64,000 nt of DNA from an uncultured Alphaproteobacteria bacterium (GCA_910576955.1 CAJTJB010000006.1:1-64000), one strand, 5' to 3'; numbered from the stretch's first letter, positions 34,201-43,210 are shown. A program made the numbers and translations. Notes: generated from the letters alone by a model not told the origin.

Positions 34201-34598
34201 TGATAGGTATTGTGTTAGTAACGCACGGTAAGCTCGCTGACGAATTTTTGTCGGCAATGCAACACGTTGTCGGACATCAGGATCAAATTGCCACTGCCTG
34301 CATCGGTCCGAATGACGATATGAACGAGCGCCGCGAAGATATTATGGCGAAAGTCAAAGCCGTAGACAGCGGCGAGGGCGTGATTGTGCTGACGGATATG
34401 TTCGGCGGCACGCCGTCCAACCTTGCCATCTCGATTATGGACAAGGCAAACATTGAGGTTATCGCCGGCATCAACCTGCCGATGCTCGTTAAGCTCAACA
34501 CCCTGCGCAAGGAAAAGAGCCTCAAAGAAGCCGTTACCGGCGCCAAAGAAGCGGGCATTAAATATATCACCATTGCCTCTGAACTGTTGGGAAAATAA
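34200..34598 (+). CDS. PTS EIIA component, mannose family
   Basis: A 132-residue single-domain EIIA-Man. The N-terminal IGIVLVTHGKLADEF carries the phosphorylated histidine (His9), and VIVLTDMFGGTPSNLAISIM is the family signature. In alphaproteobacteria such stand-alone EIIA-Man proteins belong to a regulatory rather than transporting PTS. No EIIB/C/D genes are nearby. It overlaps the preceding stop and lies 2 bp before the HPr gene. Confidence 0.92.
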   Translation: MIGIVLVTHGKLADEFLSAMQHVVGHQDQIATACIGPNDDMNERREDIMAKVKAVDSGEGVIVLTDMFGGTPSNLAISIMDKANIEVIAGINLPMLVKLNTLRKEKSLKEAVTGAKEAGIKYITIASELLGK

Positions 34599-34600
34599 AA

Positions 34601-34879
34601 ATGAGCGATAAAATCAGCACCGAATTGCAAATTATCAACGAACGCGGGCTGCATGCGCGCGCTGCCGCCAACTTTGTTAAGACCATCGAAAATCTTGATG
34701 CCGCCGTTGAAGTTGAGCGCCTCGGACAATGCGTCGGCGGCTGCTCGATTATGGGCTTGATGATGTTAGCCGCGGGCAAAGGCACCACCATCAAAGTAAC
34801 CGCAAGCGGGCACGATGCCGAAAAAGCCATTTCCGCGTTGACCACCCTTATCAATAACAAATTCGGCGAGGAAAAATGA
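34601..34879 (+). CDS. ptsH: HPr-family phosphocarrier protein
   Basis: A 92-residue HPr. The active-site histidine is in NERGLHARAAANFV (His18) and a serine lies in the regulatory position (CSIMGLMMLAAGKG). It accepts phosphate from enzyme I and passes it to EIIA. Enzyme I and HPr kinase are not in the window. The stop overlaps the methyltransferase start as ATGA, so HPr and the methyltransferase are translationally coupled. Confidence 0.93.
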   Translation: MSDKISTELQIINERGLHARAAANFVKTIENLDAAVEVERLGQCVGGCSIMGLMMLAAGKGTTIKVTASGHDAEKAISALTTLINNKFGEEK

Positions 34880-35808
34880 GCAGGACGCCTGCCCCCCGTA
34901 ATAAAACGATTGTCTTAAGCGAAGAGGAAATCAACGAATATTCCTCCCGCGCAGTTACGCTTAAGAAAAAAGCCGCGCTGAAAGACATATTGGATAAAAC
35001 CATCTGGCAGGATACGTTTGAAGCCTTAAAGCTCCTCCCCGCAAACTTTGCCGATTTGGTTGTGGTAGACCCGCCGTATAATCTCACCAAAAAATTCGGC
35101 ACCAAAGAATTTAAGTCTATGGACTGGAACGAATATAAACGCTGGATGGATAAATGGCTCGCGGAAGTCTTTATTTCTTTAAAACCCAACGGCAGCTTAT
35201 ATATCTGTTCGGACTGGAACACCTCGATTGCGATTCCCGAAATCGCAGGCAAATATTTCCTGCTGAAAAACCGTATCACTTGGGAGCGTGAAAAAGGGCG
35301 CAGTGCCGGCAATAACTGGAAAAACTGTATGGAAGACATCTGGTTTTTCACCAAATCGCCGGAATACACATTTAACTTGGACGCCGTTAAGCTCAAACGT
35401 CCGGTGTTAGCGCCATATAAAGACGATAACGGCATCCCCAAAGATTGGCAGGAAGACGAAGAGGCGGAGGGCGGCAAATTCCGCTTAACCGCGCCCTCAA
35501 ACCTGTGGACGGATATATCGATTCCGTTTTGGTCTATGGCAGAAAACACGCCGCACCCCACCCAAAAGCCCGAAAAGCTGATTGCGAAACTGATACTCGC
35601 CTCCAGCAACGAGGGCGACGTGGTGTTTGACCCGTTTTTAGGCTCGGGCACAACTTCGGTCACCGCCGCCAAGCTCGGACGCCACTACATCGGCATCGAG
35701 CGCGAAAAGGAATATGTTGCCGTTGCCGAAAAAAGGCTTGAACGCGCCAAAGAAGATAACACCATCCAAGGCTATGAAGACGGCGTTTTCAAACTCCGCC
35801 ACGCTTAA
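34876..35808 (+). CDS. site-specific DNA methyltransferase, beta class (N6-A or N4-C)
   Basis: A 310-residue amino-methyltransferase. The catalytic motif DPPYNL is at 65-70 and the SAM-binding motif DPFLGSGTTSVTAAKLGRHYIGIE lies near the C-terminus, an order that defines the beta class. TPHPTQKPEKL precedes it. The N-terminal ~45 residues are a charged extension. No restriction enzyme gene is adjacent, so it may be an orphan regulatory methylase or one moved from its partner. Coupling to HPr by a 4-bp overlap is unusual. CcrM, also beta class, is longer and recognises GANTC; the target here is unknown. Confidence 0.9.
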   Translation: MSRTPAPRNKTIVLSEEEINEYSSRAVTLKKKAALKDILDKTIWQDTFEALKLLPANFADLVVVDPPYNLTKKFGTKEFKSMDWNEYKRWMDKWLAEVFISLKPNGSLYICSDWNTSIAIPEIAGKYFLLKNRITWEREKGRSAGNNWKNCMEDIWFFTKSPEYTFNLDAVKLKRPVLAPYKDDNGIPKDWQEDEEAEGGKFRLTAPSNLWTDISIPFWSMAENTPHPTQKPEKLIAKLILASSNEGDVVFDPFLGSGTTSVTAAKLGRHYIGIEREKEYVAVAEKRLERAKEDNTIQGYEDGVFKLRHA

Positions 35809-35829
35809 AAAAACATATTTCCCTTGCGC

Positions 35830-35890
35830 TCATCCCCTACTTCTCCCCTTCCCTTGGCGAAAGGGGTAAGGGGGATGGGGACAACAAACC
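35830..35890. repeat. Family C repeat
   Basis: CATCCCCTACTTCTCCCCTTCCC-TTGG-CGAAAGGGG...AAGGGGGATGGGGAC (positions 35830-35882), the usual C palindrome between the methyltransferase and ftsH. Confidence 0.7.
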
Positions 35891-35951
35891 ATCCATATTC
35901 TTTTCAACAAAAATAAATTTATACCCTCAAAACAAAAATACCTATTGAGTT

Positions 35952-35980
35952 TTAAGACAATCCACCCTATATAGTATAAT
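35952..35980 (+). promoter_or_regulatory. candidate ftsH promoter
   Basis: TTAAGA (35952-35957), 17-bp spacer, TATAAT (35975-35980). An alternative pairing is TTGAGT (35945) with TATATA (35968), also 17 bp. The leader is about 57 nt. Confidence 0.6.
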
Positions 35981-36043
35981 AGTCAGTCCGGCACATATCA
36001 AACCGCCGGTTCACACCTTATATCATTAGGAAACAGAAATAAG

Positions 36044-37909
36044 ATGAAACAGGGAAAAAGTATTTTATTATGGCTTGTCGCCTTTATTTTTTTGAGCCTT
36101 GCTCTCAATGGCTTTAACCCCGACGTCCAAAACGGCTCGGTCAATACGATTGCGTTTTCCGAGTTTATGGATAATGCGGAAGAAAACCGCGTGCAGTCCG
36201 TTACCGTTGTTGGCAACGACATTCAGGGAACATATACCGACGGCAGCAAATTCCAAACATACGCACCGTTTGACCCGAGTATGATAGAAGACCTGCGCAA
36301 GCTCGGCGTCAAGATTGAAGCCCGCCCGATAGACACGTCCGAAAGCACGTTTTGGGGCATCTTGATTTCATGGTTTCCGATGCTGCTTTTAGTCGGCGTC
36401 TGGATTTTCTTTATGCGGCAGGCAAACTCCGGCAACAACAAGGCTATGAGTTTCGGCAAATCCCGCGCCAAATTGATAGAAAATACCAAAAAAGTAACTT
36501 TTGCAGACGTTGCCGGTGCAGACGAAAGCAAACAGGAATTGGAAGAAATTATTGATTTCTTAAAAGACCCGCAAAAGTTTCAGCGTTTGGGCGGCAAAAT
36601 TCCGAGAGGCGTTTTGCTTGTCGGTCCTCCCGGAACAGGCAAAACTTTATTGGCAAAGGCTGTTGCCGGTGAGGCAAATGTCCCGTTTTTCTCGATTTCC
36701 GGTTCGGACTTTGTCGAGATGTTTGTCGGCGTCGGCGCATCCCGCGTGCGCGATATGTTTGCGCAAGCCAAGAAAAACGCACCCTGCCTGTTGTTTATTG
36801 ATGAGATAGACGCTGTCGGACGTCACCGCGGCGCCGGTTTGGGCGGCGGCAACGACGAACGCGAACAAACCTTAAACCAGCTTTTGGTCGAGATGGATGG
36901 TTTTGATGCAAACGAAAATGTAATTTTAATTGCCGCCACCAACCGCCCTGATGTGCTTGACCCCGCGCTCCTCCGCCCCGGACGTTTTGACCGCCAAGTC
37001 ACGGTCGTTAATCCGGATGTTAAAGGCAGAGAGGAAATCCTGCAGGTGCACACGCGCAAAGTTCCCTTGGGCAAAGATGTCGATTTGAGCATTGTCGCCC
37101 GCGGCACTCCCGGATTTTCCGGCGCGGATTTGGCAAACCTCGTTAATGAGGCGGCACTTTTGGCTGCCCGCAAAAACAAGCTCAAAGTGAGCTCGGCGGA
37201 TTTTGACGCCGCCAAAGACAAGGTGCTGATGGGTAACGAGCGCAAGTCTATGGCGATGGATGAAAAAGAAAAAATGCTGACCGCTTACCACGAAGCCGGA
37301 CACGCAATTTGCTCGTTAAACGTAAAAGACACCGACCCCATCCACAAAGCCACGATTATCCCCCGCGGCAGAGCGTTGGGTATGGTGCAGCAGCTGCCGG
37401 AAAAAGACAAATATTCTTACACCCGTGCGCAAATGCTTTCCCGCTTGGCAATTATGATGGGCGGACGCGTGGCAGAAGAGCTGAAATTCGGTTATGACGC
37501 CGTCACTTCCGGCGCATCGTCAGACATCAATGCCGCCACAAACCTCGCTCGGGCGATGGTCACCGAATGGGGAATGAGCGATGTGTTAGGACCGATTCGT
37601 TATTCTGAAAACTCCAATGAGGTTTTTCTCGGGCGTTCGGTCACCCAAAACCAAAATATGAGCGAAGAAACCGCCCGCTTGGTGGATGCGGAAATCAAAC
37701 GCCTTGTTACCGATGGTTATGAAGAGGCAAAGAAGATTCTCCAAAAACACAAAAAAGACTGGGAAACTTTAGCCGAGGCGCTTATCGAATACGAAACGCT
37801 GACCGGTGACGAGATAAAAGCCGTCATTGCCGGCGAGAAGATAGATAAAAGCAAAGACGCCCCCGTGCCCGAAGAAAAGCGCACCAAAGCGTCCATCCCC
37901 GAGCTTTAA
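36044..37909 (+). CDS. ftsH: ATP-dependent zinc metalloprotease FtsH
   Basis: A 621-residue membrane AAA+ protease. TM segments lie at about 6-23 and 104-124. The Walker A GPPGTGKT is near 193-200, Walker [12 protein letters not shown] near 247-257, the second region of homology [19 protein letters not shown] near 299-317, and the zinc site HEAGH near 416-420. It degrades unfolded membrane proteins and regulatory substrates such as LpxC. Stand-alone gene with its own promoter and strong terminator; tilS and folP, usual neighbours elsewhere, are absent. Confidence 0.97.
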   Translation: MKQGKSILLWLVAFIFLSLALNGFNPDVQNGSVNTIAFSEFMDNAEENRVQSVTVVGNDIQGTYTDGSKFQTYAPFDPSMIEDLRKLGVKIEARPIDTSESTFWGILISWFPMLLLVGVWIFFMRQANSGNNKAMSFGKSRAKLIENTKKVTFADVAGADESKQELEEIIDFLKDPQKFQRLGGKIPRGVLLVGPPGTGKTLLAKAVAGEANVPFFSISGSDFVEMFVGVGASRVRDMFAQAKKNAPCLLFIDEIDAVGRHRGAGLGGGNDEREQTLNQLLVEMDGFDANENVILIAATNRPDVLDPALLRPGRFDRQVTVVNPDVKGREEILQVHTRKVPLGKDVDLSIVARGTPGFSGADLANLVNEAALLAARKNKLKVSSADFDAAKDKVLMGNERKSMAMDEKEKMLTAYHEAGHAICSLNVKDTDPIHKATIIPRGRALGMVQQLPEKDKYSYTRAQMLSRLAIMMGGRVAEELKFGYDAVTSGASSDINAATNLARAMVTEWGMSDVLGPIRYSENSNEVFLGRSVTQNQNMSEETARLVDAEIKRLVTDGYEEAKKILQKHKKDWETLAEALIEYETLTGDEIKAVIAGEKIDKSKDAPVPEEKRTKASIPEL

Positions 37910-37915
37910 TCACAC

Positions 37916-37945
37916 AGCCCCCGAAACTCGGGGGCTTGCTATTTC
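37916..37945 (+). terminator. rho-independent terminator of ftsH
   Basis: Perfect 9-bp stem AGCCCCCGA/TCGGGGGCT with loop AAC, followed by TGCTATTT. Confidence 0.8.
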
Positions 37946-38345
37946 CCCCTCCCCAAACCTCCCCTCCCCCTTGAGGGGCTCGCAGAGTAAAAAGAACGCG
38001 GGGCGTTATTTTTGCCGAGAGCAATAGCAGTGCTTGGTGAGCGACTTGGCGGAAACGCCAACAAAGCGAACCCTAGCACTGGCTTGACCGTAGCGCAGTT
38101 GGCAAGCCGCAGGCGAGCCCTACGAAGCAAGAAAGGTAAGGGAGAGGGGGCCAACATAAAGCTGTAAAAAAAGAAAGCACGCTCGTTAAAAATCATACTC
38201 TACCCTCACCGCAGCCCAAATCGTTGCATGTGCCGCTGGCACTGGCGCTGCCACTCAAGGGATCTCGAGAGAGTATGGCACTCTCTTGCCGCCCGAGATC
38301 GCTTGACCTCGCTTCGCTCGGAACGATGACAGCTATATTTAACCT
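37946..38345. repeat. Family C palindrome with embedded family D, then family B-like sequence
   Basis: The 536-bp gap between ftsH and the 126-residue protein gene holds no gene. 37946-37977 and 38133-38152 are the two arms of a C unit (CCCTCCCC and GGTAAGGGAGAGGGGG) separated by the D element at 37978-38132. 38208-38330 contains TGCCGCTGGCACTGGCGCTGCCAC and ends GCTTCGCTCGGAACGATGAC, a family B-type end. Confidence 0.75.
37978..38132 (+). repeat. Family D structured repeat, copy D3
   Basis: A 155-bp element. H1: AAAAA-G-AACGC/GCGTT-A-TTTTT around GGG. H2: AGTGCT (38029-38034)/AGCACT (38075-38080). Next GGTGAGC (38036-38042)/GCGAACC (38066-38072), with a tandem G-A/A-G step. H3: TTGGCG-GAAA-CGCCAA (38046-38061). 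The conserved GGCTTGACCGTAGCGCAGTT, H4 GGC-AA-GCC/GGC-GA-GCC, and end TACGAAGCAAGA follow. Spacing between stems matches D2 almost base for base. Confidence 0.85.
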
Positions 38346-38350
38346 AATAC

Positions 38351-38386
38351 AAAAACCCCGCGCCGCAAGGAACGGGGTTTTTCTTA
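38351..38386 (-). terminator. hairpin AAAAACCCCG/CGGGGTTTTT
   Basis: 10-bp stem at 38351-38360 and 38373-38382 with A/T runs on both sides, so it could terminate in either direction. Confidence 0.6.
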
Positions 38387-38394
38387 TATACGCA

Positions 38395-38424
38395 AAAGAG
38401 CAAACCGATTAGGGTTTGCTCTTT
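38395..38424 (-). terminator. bidirectional terminator downstream of the 126-residue protein gene
   Basis: Perfect stem AAAGAGCAAACC/GGTTTGCTCTTT around GATTA, starting 22 bp past the stop of the minus-strand gene. Confidence 0.8.
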
Positions 38425-38445
38425 GTTTTGCGGATGGGGCGCTCG

Positions 38446-38826
38446 TTAACGAAGCACCAACATCGGATAGTGCAGATGCTGCTGACCGAGGCGGATTTTG
38501 CCGCGTTCATCAAACATCAGCGCCAGAGAACCGATTCGGAGGTTCTTCTTGCACAAGGCGCTTTTTCTTTTAGGTAGTCCGTCAGCGGTGCAATACCACC
38601 AACTTCCGTCCGCCATGCGAACAAGATGATAGGTGTCGTTGAGGGGCATAAAGCCGCGCACACCTTCGTGGATGAGTTTTCCGGACGGGTTTGTAACGTT
38701 CAGCGCATTTCCCTTGACGAGATTGTACTCTTCGTCGATGGTTAACTCGGTCGCCGACTCGATGTTGAAACCCTGCGCTGAAAAACTGCGGGATGCTGTT
38801 TGAGGCATCACTTCTTCTTTTACCAT
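38446..38826 (-). CDS. small protein of unknown function
   Basis: A 126-residue protein without signal or TM segment. The predicted beta-rich middle (TYHLVRMADGSWWYCTADGLPKRKSALCKKN) has three aromatic residues and two cysteines, recalling WG-type repeat strands such as those of the protein at 46097-47104, but this is weak. Start is uncertain: ATG at 38826 has no ribosome site, while Met7 (ATG at 38808) follows AAGAAGAAG. A clear terminator lies beyond its stop. Confidence 0.6.
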   Translation of the reverse strand: MVKEEVMPQTASRSFSAQGFNIESATELTIDEEYNLVKGNALNVTNPSGKLIHEGVRGFMPLNDTYHLVRMADGSWWYCTADGLPKRKSALCKKNLRIGSLALMFDERGKIRLGQQHLHYPMLVLR

Positions 38827-38914
38827 AAAATAAAATACTTAATTATACAACAGATAGTAATTACTAAAACTACTATAAGTTAACACACAAAAAAACGTTA
38901 TTCAAGTCTTTTTT

Positions 38915-38948
38915 CTAAAAAAATAAAAAAAGGCGGTCAAACCGCCCT
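38915..38948 (-). terminator. terminator of the six-TM membrane protein gene
   Basis: Stem GGCGGT/ACCGCC around CAA (38932-38946); on the minus strand a TTTTTTTATTTTTTT run follows, 10 bp past the stop. Confidence 0.85.
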
Positions 38949-38955
38949 CTTTAAG

Positions 38956-39624
38956 CTAATTTTTCTTAAGCAAATGGTATTGCCACAAGATAATTACGGC
39001 GATATACGGCAAAAACATCTCGCTCGATTCTTCCAACAGCTGGCAAATTGTATATACCTCATCTGAAAGCGGCACGCCGTTATGCGCCTTGCGCCAGTTA
39101 GACGGAAAACGGTCAATAATCTTCGCGCACACGCCAACCGTGCACAACACCGCAACAGACCACGTCACCGTGTTCAGCTTAAAAAACGAGCGCACCAAAT
39201 GCTTGGAATATTTAACAGCAAGATAAACCACCGCACCGGCAACCACCAAAAGCACCGCCCCGAAAACGATTTTTTCGCCCAGCGGATTATTCGGGTTCAG
39301 GAAAAAGCGGGATTTAAACGGCGTCGTATCGGTTTTAGAAAGATGGTGCTGTATTCCCTGCTCTCTTAATAACGCGCACAATGCCAAAAACAGATAAATG
39401 CCCCAAGTCTTGATTTTATCCTGATAATCAGCCGCCACCGCCAGCAACACGGCAATCAGCACAATATAGCCCAAATGCGTAATAATCTCGATAACCTCGC
39501 CCTCTTCGGTAAAACGCAGCACATCCGCCGGATACCCGAAATACAAAACACCCATAAACGACAGCCACAGCGTCAAAAATGCAACCGGCATAAAAAACGG
39601 AGATAAAAATATTTTCTTTAACAT
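38956..39624 (-). CDS. multi-pass membrane protein of unknown function
   Basis: A 222-residue protein with about six TM segments, starting at the ATG at 39624, behind GAGGGACG (the frame extends 14 codons further). Conserved-looking features are REQGIQHHLSKTDTTPFKSRFF in a cytoplasmic or periplasmic loop and an acidic LLEESSEMFLPY just before the last TM. The H-H and E-E-S-S-E motifs near membrane boundaries hint at metal or catalytic residues, but I do not recognise the family. Monocistronic, with its own terminator. Confidence 0.75.
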   Translation of the reverse strand: MLKKIFLSPFFMPVAFLTLWLSFMGVLYFGYPADVLRFTEEGEVIEIITHLGYIVLIAVLLAVAADYQDKIKTWGIYLFLALCALLREQGIQHHLSKTDTTPFKSRFFLNPNNPLGEKIVFGAVLLVVAGAVVYLAVKYSKHLVRSFFKLNTVTWSVAVLCTVGVCAKIIDRFPSNWRKAHNGVPLSDEVYTICQLLEESSEMFLPYIAVIILWQYHLLKKN

Positions 39625-39733
39625 AACGTCCCTCAAAAAAAGTCCCAAACTGTTTTCAATATACACGCGGTTATAAACTGCATAAGCAAAAAGATACGTT
39701 TATTAACAATAAAAAGTTCAAAAAAGTATCTTT

Positions 39734-40315
39734 TTACCATTTGATTTCTGCGCCTTTTTCCAAAATTGCGGCGATTCGTTTCAAAACGCTCTGCTCCACA
39801 AACTCACCCTTGCGCACCCATAGTGCCGAAGACACGCCCTCTTGGCAATAAAAAGGGGAAATCCGCCGGTAATTTTTTGCCATCACCGCCACACTGCCGC
39901 TGATGTCAATCCGCGCGCCCTCAAGCTCTTGCACCGCCCCATTATACACGCAGTCAACCACAATCTGCGGTTTCAGCTTTTCTTTGCCGGTCATAAACAG
40001 CTGATAAATTTCCGCACCGCCCGCCACATAAATATCTTCTTCCGCATCAGCCAGCGCCTTTTGCCCGCTGATAACAAAATGGTGTGCAGCATCTGCCGTT
40101 TCATAAGCCGCATCAGAAGTCATCACATATATCTTGCAGCCCTCAATGGTTCGGGCAGGCAGGCTCTCATATGTTTTGCGCCCGCAAACCACCGTCTGCC
40201 CCTGCACAACCTCCAAAAAATGCGCGGCATCGCTCGGAATATGCCACGGAATAGCCCCGCCGATTCCGATAAGGTTATCTCCCTCGTGCCTGCACCACAT
40301 CGCCACAACCGTCAT
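39734..40315 (-). CDS. folA: dihydrofolate reductase FolA
   Basis: A 193-residue NADPH-dependent reductase making tetrahydrofolate. IGIGGAIPWHIPSDAAHF contains the folate-site acidic residue (Asp29), GRKTYESLP is the NADPH-binding motif and VAGGAEIYQLF the C-terminal signature. Slightly longer than the ~160-residue norm because of a C-terminal extension. Its start overlaps the rnhB stop (ATGA), so the two are coupled. thyA, a frequent neighbour of folA, is not adjacent. Confidence 0.92.
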   Translation of the reverse strand: MTVVAMWCRHEGDNLIGIGGAIPWHIPSDAAHFLEVVQGQTVVCGRKTYESLPARTIEGCKIYVMTSDAAYETADAAHHFVISGQKALADAEEDIYVAGGAEIYQLFMTGKEKLKPQIVVDCVYNGAVQELEGARIDISGSVAVMAKNYRRISPFYCQEGVSSALWVRKGEFVEQSVLKRIAAILEKGAEIKW

Positions 40316-40932
40316 TTCAAAAACTCCTTCACCGGCGCATAAGACTTCCGGTGTTCCGGTGTCACGCCAAATTGTTTCAGCCCCTCAATATGCGCCTTTG
40401 TACCATAACCGGCGTTTTTTTCAAACCCGTAACCGGGGTATTTTTGCGCCATTTCTTCCAAAAGCCGGTCACGATAAACTTTCGCCAAAATCGACGCGGC
40501 GGAAATCGAATACGACTTTGCATCGCCTTTAACCACCGCTTTGGTTTTAAAGCCGAAATCTTTCGGTTCGCGGTTGCCGTCCACCAGCACCAAATCCGGC
40601 TTTGCCCCCGCTGCCGCAATCGCGCGTTTCATCGCCAAAAACGACGCGTTGAGGATATTGATGTTATCAATCTCAGCCGCCGATGCCTCGCCGATGCCGA
40701 TAAGCATTGTCCCTTTGGCTTTTTCCTGTTGCAGCAAATCATACAACATCTCGCGTTTTTTCTTTGAAAGTTTTTTCGAGTCGTTTAAGTTTTGCAGCAA
40801 CCGTTCATCCACCCCGCGGCTTAAAAACACCGCGCAGCCCGCCACCACCGGACCGACCCACGGTCCGCGCCCCGCCTCGTCCACACCGGCGGCAACGCCG
40901 TTTATTTCGTCTTCTAATAAAAAATCAGGCAT
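40312..40932 (-). CDS. rnhB: ribonuclease HII RnhB
   Basis: A 206-residue enzyme removing ribonucleotides and RNA primers from DNA. GVDEAGRGPWVGPVVAG supplies the first two acidic residues, VLVDGNRE the third, and SISAASILAKVYRDRL the conserved region with the fourth. Full length. Followed by folA with a 4-bp overlap; preceded 60 bp away by the rhodanese gene. Confidence 0.95.
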   Translation of the reverse strand: MPDFLLEDEINGVAAGVDEAGRGPWVGPVVAGCAVFLSRGVDERLLQNLNDSKKLSKKKREMLYDLLQQEKAKGTMLIGIGEASAAEIDNINILNASFLAMKRAIAAAGAKPDLVLVDGNREPKDFGFKTKAVVKGDAKSYSISAASILAKVYRDRLLEEMAQKYPGYGFEKNAGYGTKAHIEGLKQFGVTPEHRKSYAPVKEFLK

Positions 40933-40992
40933 ATTAACACTCCTTTTCTCCGGTTAATATGCCTGATACCGAGCTAAAAAACAAGCCTTAAA

Positions 40993-41304
40993 TCAGTTTT
41001 TCAGCACTTTCACGCCCTCATATTCGGCCTCGATAATGCCGCCGACAATCACCGCGACATTCGGATACCCCGCCGCCTCAAATTTTTCTGCCACTTCCGA
41101 AGCCACGCCGCCCGACGTGCAGAGAATATTCACAAGCTTTTCGCCTGCCGGATTATATTCCGCCATAAACTTATCGGGGTCAACCTCATCGGCTTTAATT
41201 GTGATATGCGGCAAAGCCAGACGCTCCTGCGCGTATTCCGTTTCGCCGCGGACATCCAGAATAATCGAATCTTTATCCAAACTTTCGGGTTTCACAAAAC
41301 GCAT
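40993..41304 (-). CDS. rhodanese-like domain protein
   Basis: A 103-residue single rhodanese domain. DKDSIILDVRGETEYAQERL is the CH2A-like region and CTSGGVASEVAEKFEAAGY the active-site loop with its cysteine (six-residue loop), as in sulfurtransferases. The ATG at 41304 has a strong AAAGGAGGAG site and was preferred to the start seven codons upstream. Likely a cytosolic sulfur carrier or persulfide enzyme; the partner is unknown. Confidence 0.88.
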   Translation of the reverse strand: MRFVKPESLDKDSIILDVRGETEYAQERLALPHITIKADEVDPDKFMAEYNPAGEKLVNILCTSGGVASEVAEKFEAAGYPNVAVIVGGIIEAEYEGVKVLKN

Positions 41305-41399
41305 AAGCTCCTCCTTTAATACCATAACCTAACATAAGCCCGATAGCATTTGATTAAACCTCAATTTTAGTTTTACGCGCCTGCCGCCGTCCGCACCAC

Positions 41400-41433
41400 A
41401 AAAAAAACGACCGCCCGAGCGAGCAGCCGTCTT
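41400..41433 (-). terminator. imperfect terminator of the lipoprotein gene
   Basis: Minus-strand GACGGC...GGCGGTC stem with one mismatch followed by GTTTTTTTTG, about 20-50 bp past the lipoprotein stop. Confidence 0.45.
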
Positions 41434-41452
41434 TCACTTTCTCATTTTTCGG

Positions 41453-42232
41453 CTAAACGTTCAAAATCCGATATTCGATTCCGCCGTCATTGACATCCAA
41501 AATCTCCAGCGTTATCCCGTCCATCGAAACTTTCTTGTCATACATCGGGAATGTAAACGTTTTGTGTTCTTCCACCGGCATACCGTCTTCGGGTCTGGTG
41601 GAGGTAAAGTCAAACACCATCCGATAGTCTTTAATGCCGGCATAGCGCACTTCAAACCCCGAAATCAGGTTTTCTTCACCGATTTTGTGCTCCATATCGT
41701 TCTCAAACTTCAACCCGTCAGGCTCCAACACAAAAGATGTTGCCAACAGTGCCAGACGGTCATTAAAGATTCTCCCGATACGCGGATAAATATTTCCTTT
41801 GCCGTCTATCAAAACAATATCGTCAAACCGATTCGGTTCAATCAAGCGGTATGTGATGCCGTCAATTACCGTTTCGCCGATTGTCCGGTAAACTCTCTCA
41901 TCCGAAAACTCGACCGGAACGGTATACGAAACCAGCGCGCCTTTCATATTCGGGCGCACAAACTCATCCGAATAGACTTCTTTTTGCAAAATCTTCGACG
42001 AAGCGACCATTCCGCCGGGAACAGCGTGCCGCACAATGCCGATTTCATAATCGCTGATAGTTTCCGTTTCTTTGTTTACACTGGCAAATTCATCCACGGC
42101 ATAATAGCGGATGTTATAGGTGTAAAAAAAGTCATTAAACGTATTCCGCCTGCCCAAAGTATAATTCCCCTTCAGATAAGAAGAGCAGGAACACACGGCA
42201 AGCAGTGCCAAACCGATAAATATTTTTTTCAT
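41453..42232 (-). CDS. predicted lipoprotein of unknown function
   Basis: A 259-residue protein starting at the ATG at 42232, with signal MKKIFIGLALLAVCSCSSY. Cleavage is likely at one of the two cysteines (VCSC). The mature part is beta-rich with repeated short sheets and no recognised domain. The frame opens ten codons further upstream, but that would bury the signal peptide. Divergent from prmA across 90 bp. Confidence 0.75.
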   Translation of the reverse strand: MKKIFIGLALLAVCSCSSYLKGNYTLGRRNTFNDFFYTYNIRYYAVDEFASVNKETETISDYEIGIVRHAVPGGMVASSKILQKEVYSDEFVRPNMKGALVSYTVPVEFSDERVYRTIGETVIDGITYRLIEPNRFDDIVLIDGKGNIYPRIGRIFNDRLALLATSFVLEPDGLKFENDMEHKIGEENLISGFEVRYAGIKDYRMVFDFTSTRPEDGMPVEEHKTFTFPMYDKKVSMDGITLEILDVNDGGIEYRILNV

Positions 42233-42322
42233 AAGATAATCTCTTTTTAACGTTTTCCTCACTATATTTATGCAACGTTATTTAAAACTTGTAAACAAAA
42301 AAAATATTTTTGAGGTAAACCT

Positions 42323-43195
42323 ATGCATAACCGCACCGATTGCTGCAAATTAGTACGTTTCATGCCCCTCTCGGAAATGCCCGAACGCGAGGCGGAGTTT
42401 TTGGATGAAACCTTTGATGTTGTTGCCGTCAACTATACCGATGACGGGCTTGAGGAATACGTTTGCTATGCCCCGCTCGACTTTGATGCCCAAGCCTTTG
42501 ACACGCGCGTTGCGGCATTAAGCCTCACGCTCCCGCCCTACAAAGTTGAAACGCTTGAAAACAAAAACTGGCTCACCGCAAACGTAATTAAATTTGCCCC
42601 GTATGAAATCGGCAGTTTTATGGTTTACGGCATTCACGAAGCCGCCTGCCCGAAAACAGATAAAATCCCCGTGCAGGTATATGCCGCCACCGCTTTCGGC
42701 TCGGAGCACCAAACCACCCGTATGTGCCTGACAGCCCTTTCGGAGCTGCACGCCCGCAACTTTGCGCCCAAACGCATTCTTGATATGGGCACGGGCTCGG
42801 GCATTCTCTCCATAGCCGCTGCCAAAGTCTGGAAAAAAGCGCCGTTTATTATCGCCGCAGACATTGACCCCGAGTCGGTGGAGGTGACACACAGCAACGC
42901 CATCACCAACGATGTTGAGCAAAACATCACCGCGCTGTTAAGCGACGGCTACAATAACCCGATGGTAAAAAACAACGCCCCGTATAACCTCATTTTGGCA
43001 AACATCCTCTTAAACCCGCTCAAGGCAATGGGCAACGACGCATACAACGCCTTAAAAGACGGCGGATATTACCTGATTTCCGGTTTTATTGCCAACCAGC
43101 TGGAAGACGTTATCAGCTGCCATACCGCCCTCGGCTTTAAGCTTATCAAAGTTTATGAGGAAGAAAACTGGCGCGCTGCCCTCTTGCAAAAGTAA
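42323..43195 (+). CDS. prmA: ribosomal protein L11 methyltransferase PrmA
   Basis: A 290-residue SAM enzyme trimethylating L11. AFGSEHQTTRMCL and ILDMGTGSGILSIAAAKVWKKAPFIIAADIDPE are the conserved region and SAM motif I, and LILANILLNPL is the NPPY-like motif IV of PrmA. Followed 15 bp later by an aminopeptidase P gene, a pairing common in alphaproteobacteria. Confidence 0.93.
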   Translation: MHNRTDCCKLVRFMPLSEMPEREAEFLDETFDVVAVNYTDDGLEEYVCYAPLDFDAQAFDTRVAALSLTLPPYKVETLENKNWLTANVIKFAPYEIGSFMVYGIHEAACPKTDKIPVQVYAATAFGSEHQTTRMCLTALSELHARNFAPKRILDMGTGSGILSIAAAKVWKKAPFIIAADIDPESVEVTHSNAITNDVEQNITALLSDGYNNPMVKNNAPYNLILANILLNPLKAMGNDAYNALKDGGYYLISGFIANQLEDVISCHTALGFKLIKVYEEENWRAALLQK

Positions 43196-43210
43196 AAAAG
43201 GAGAATTGCA

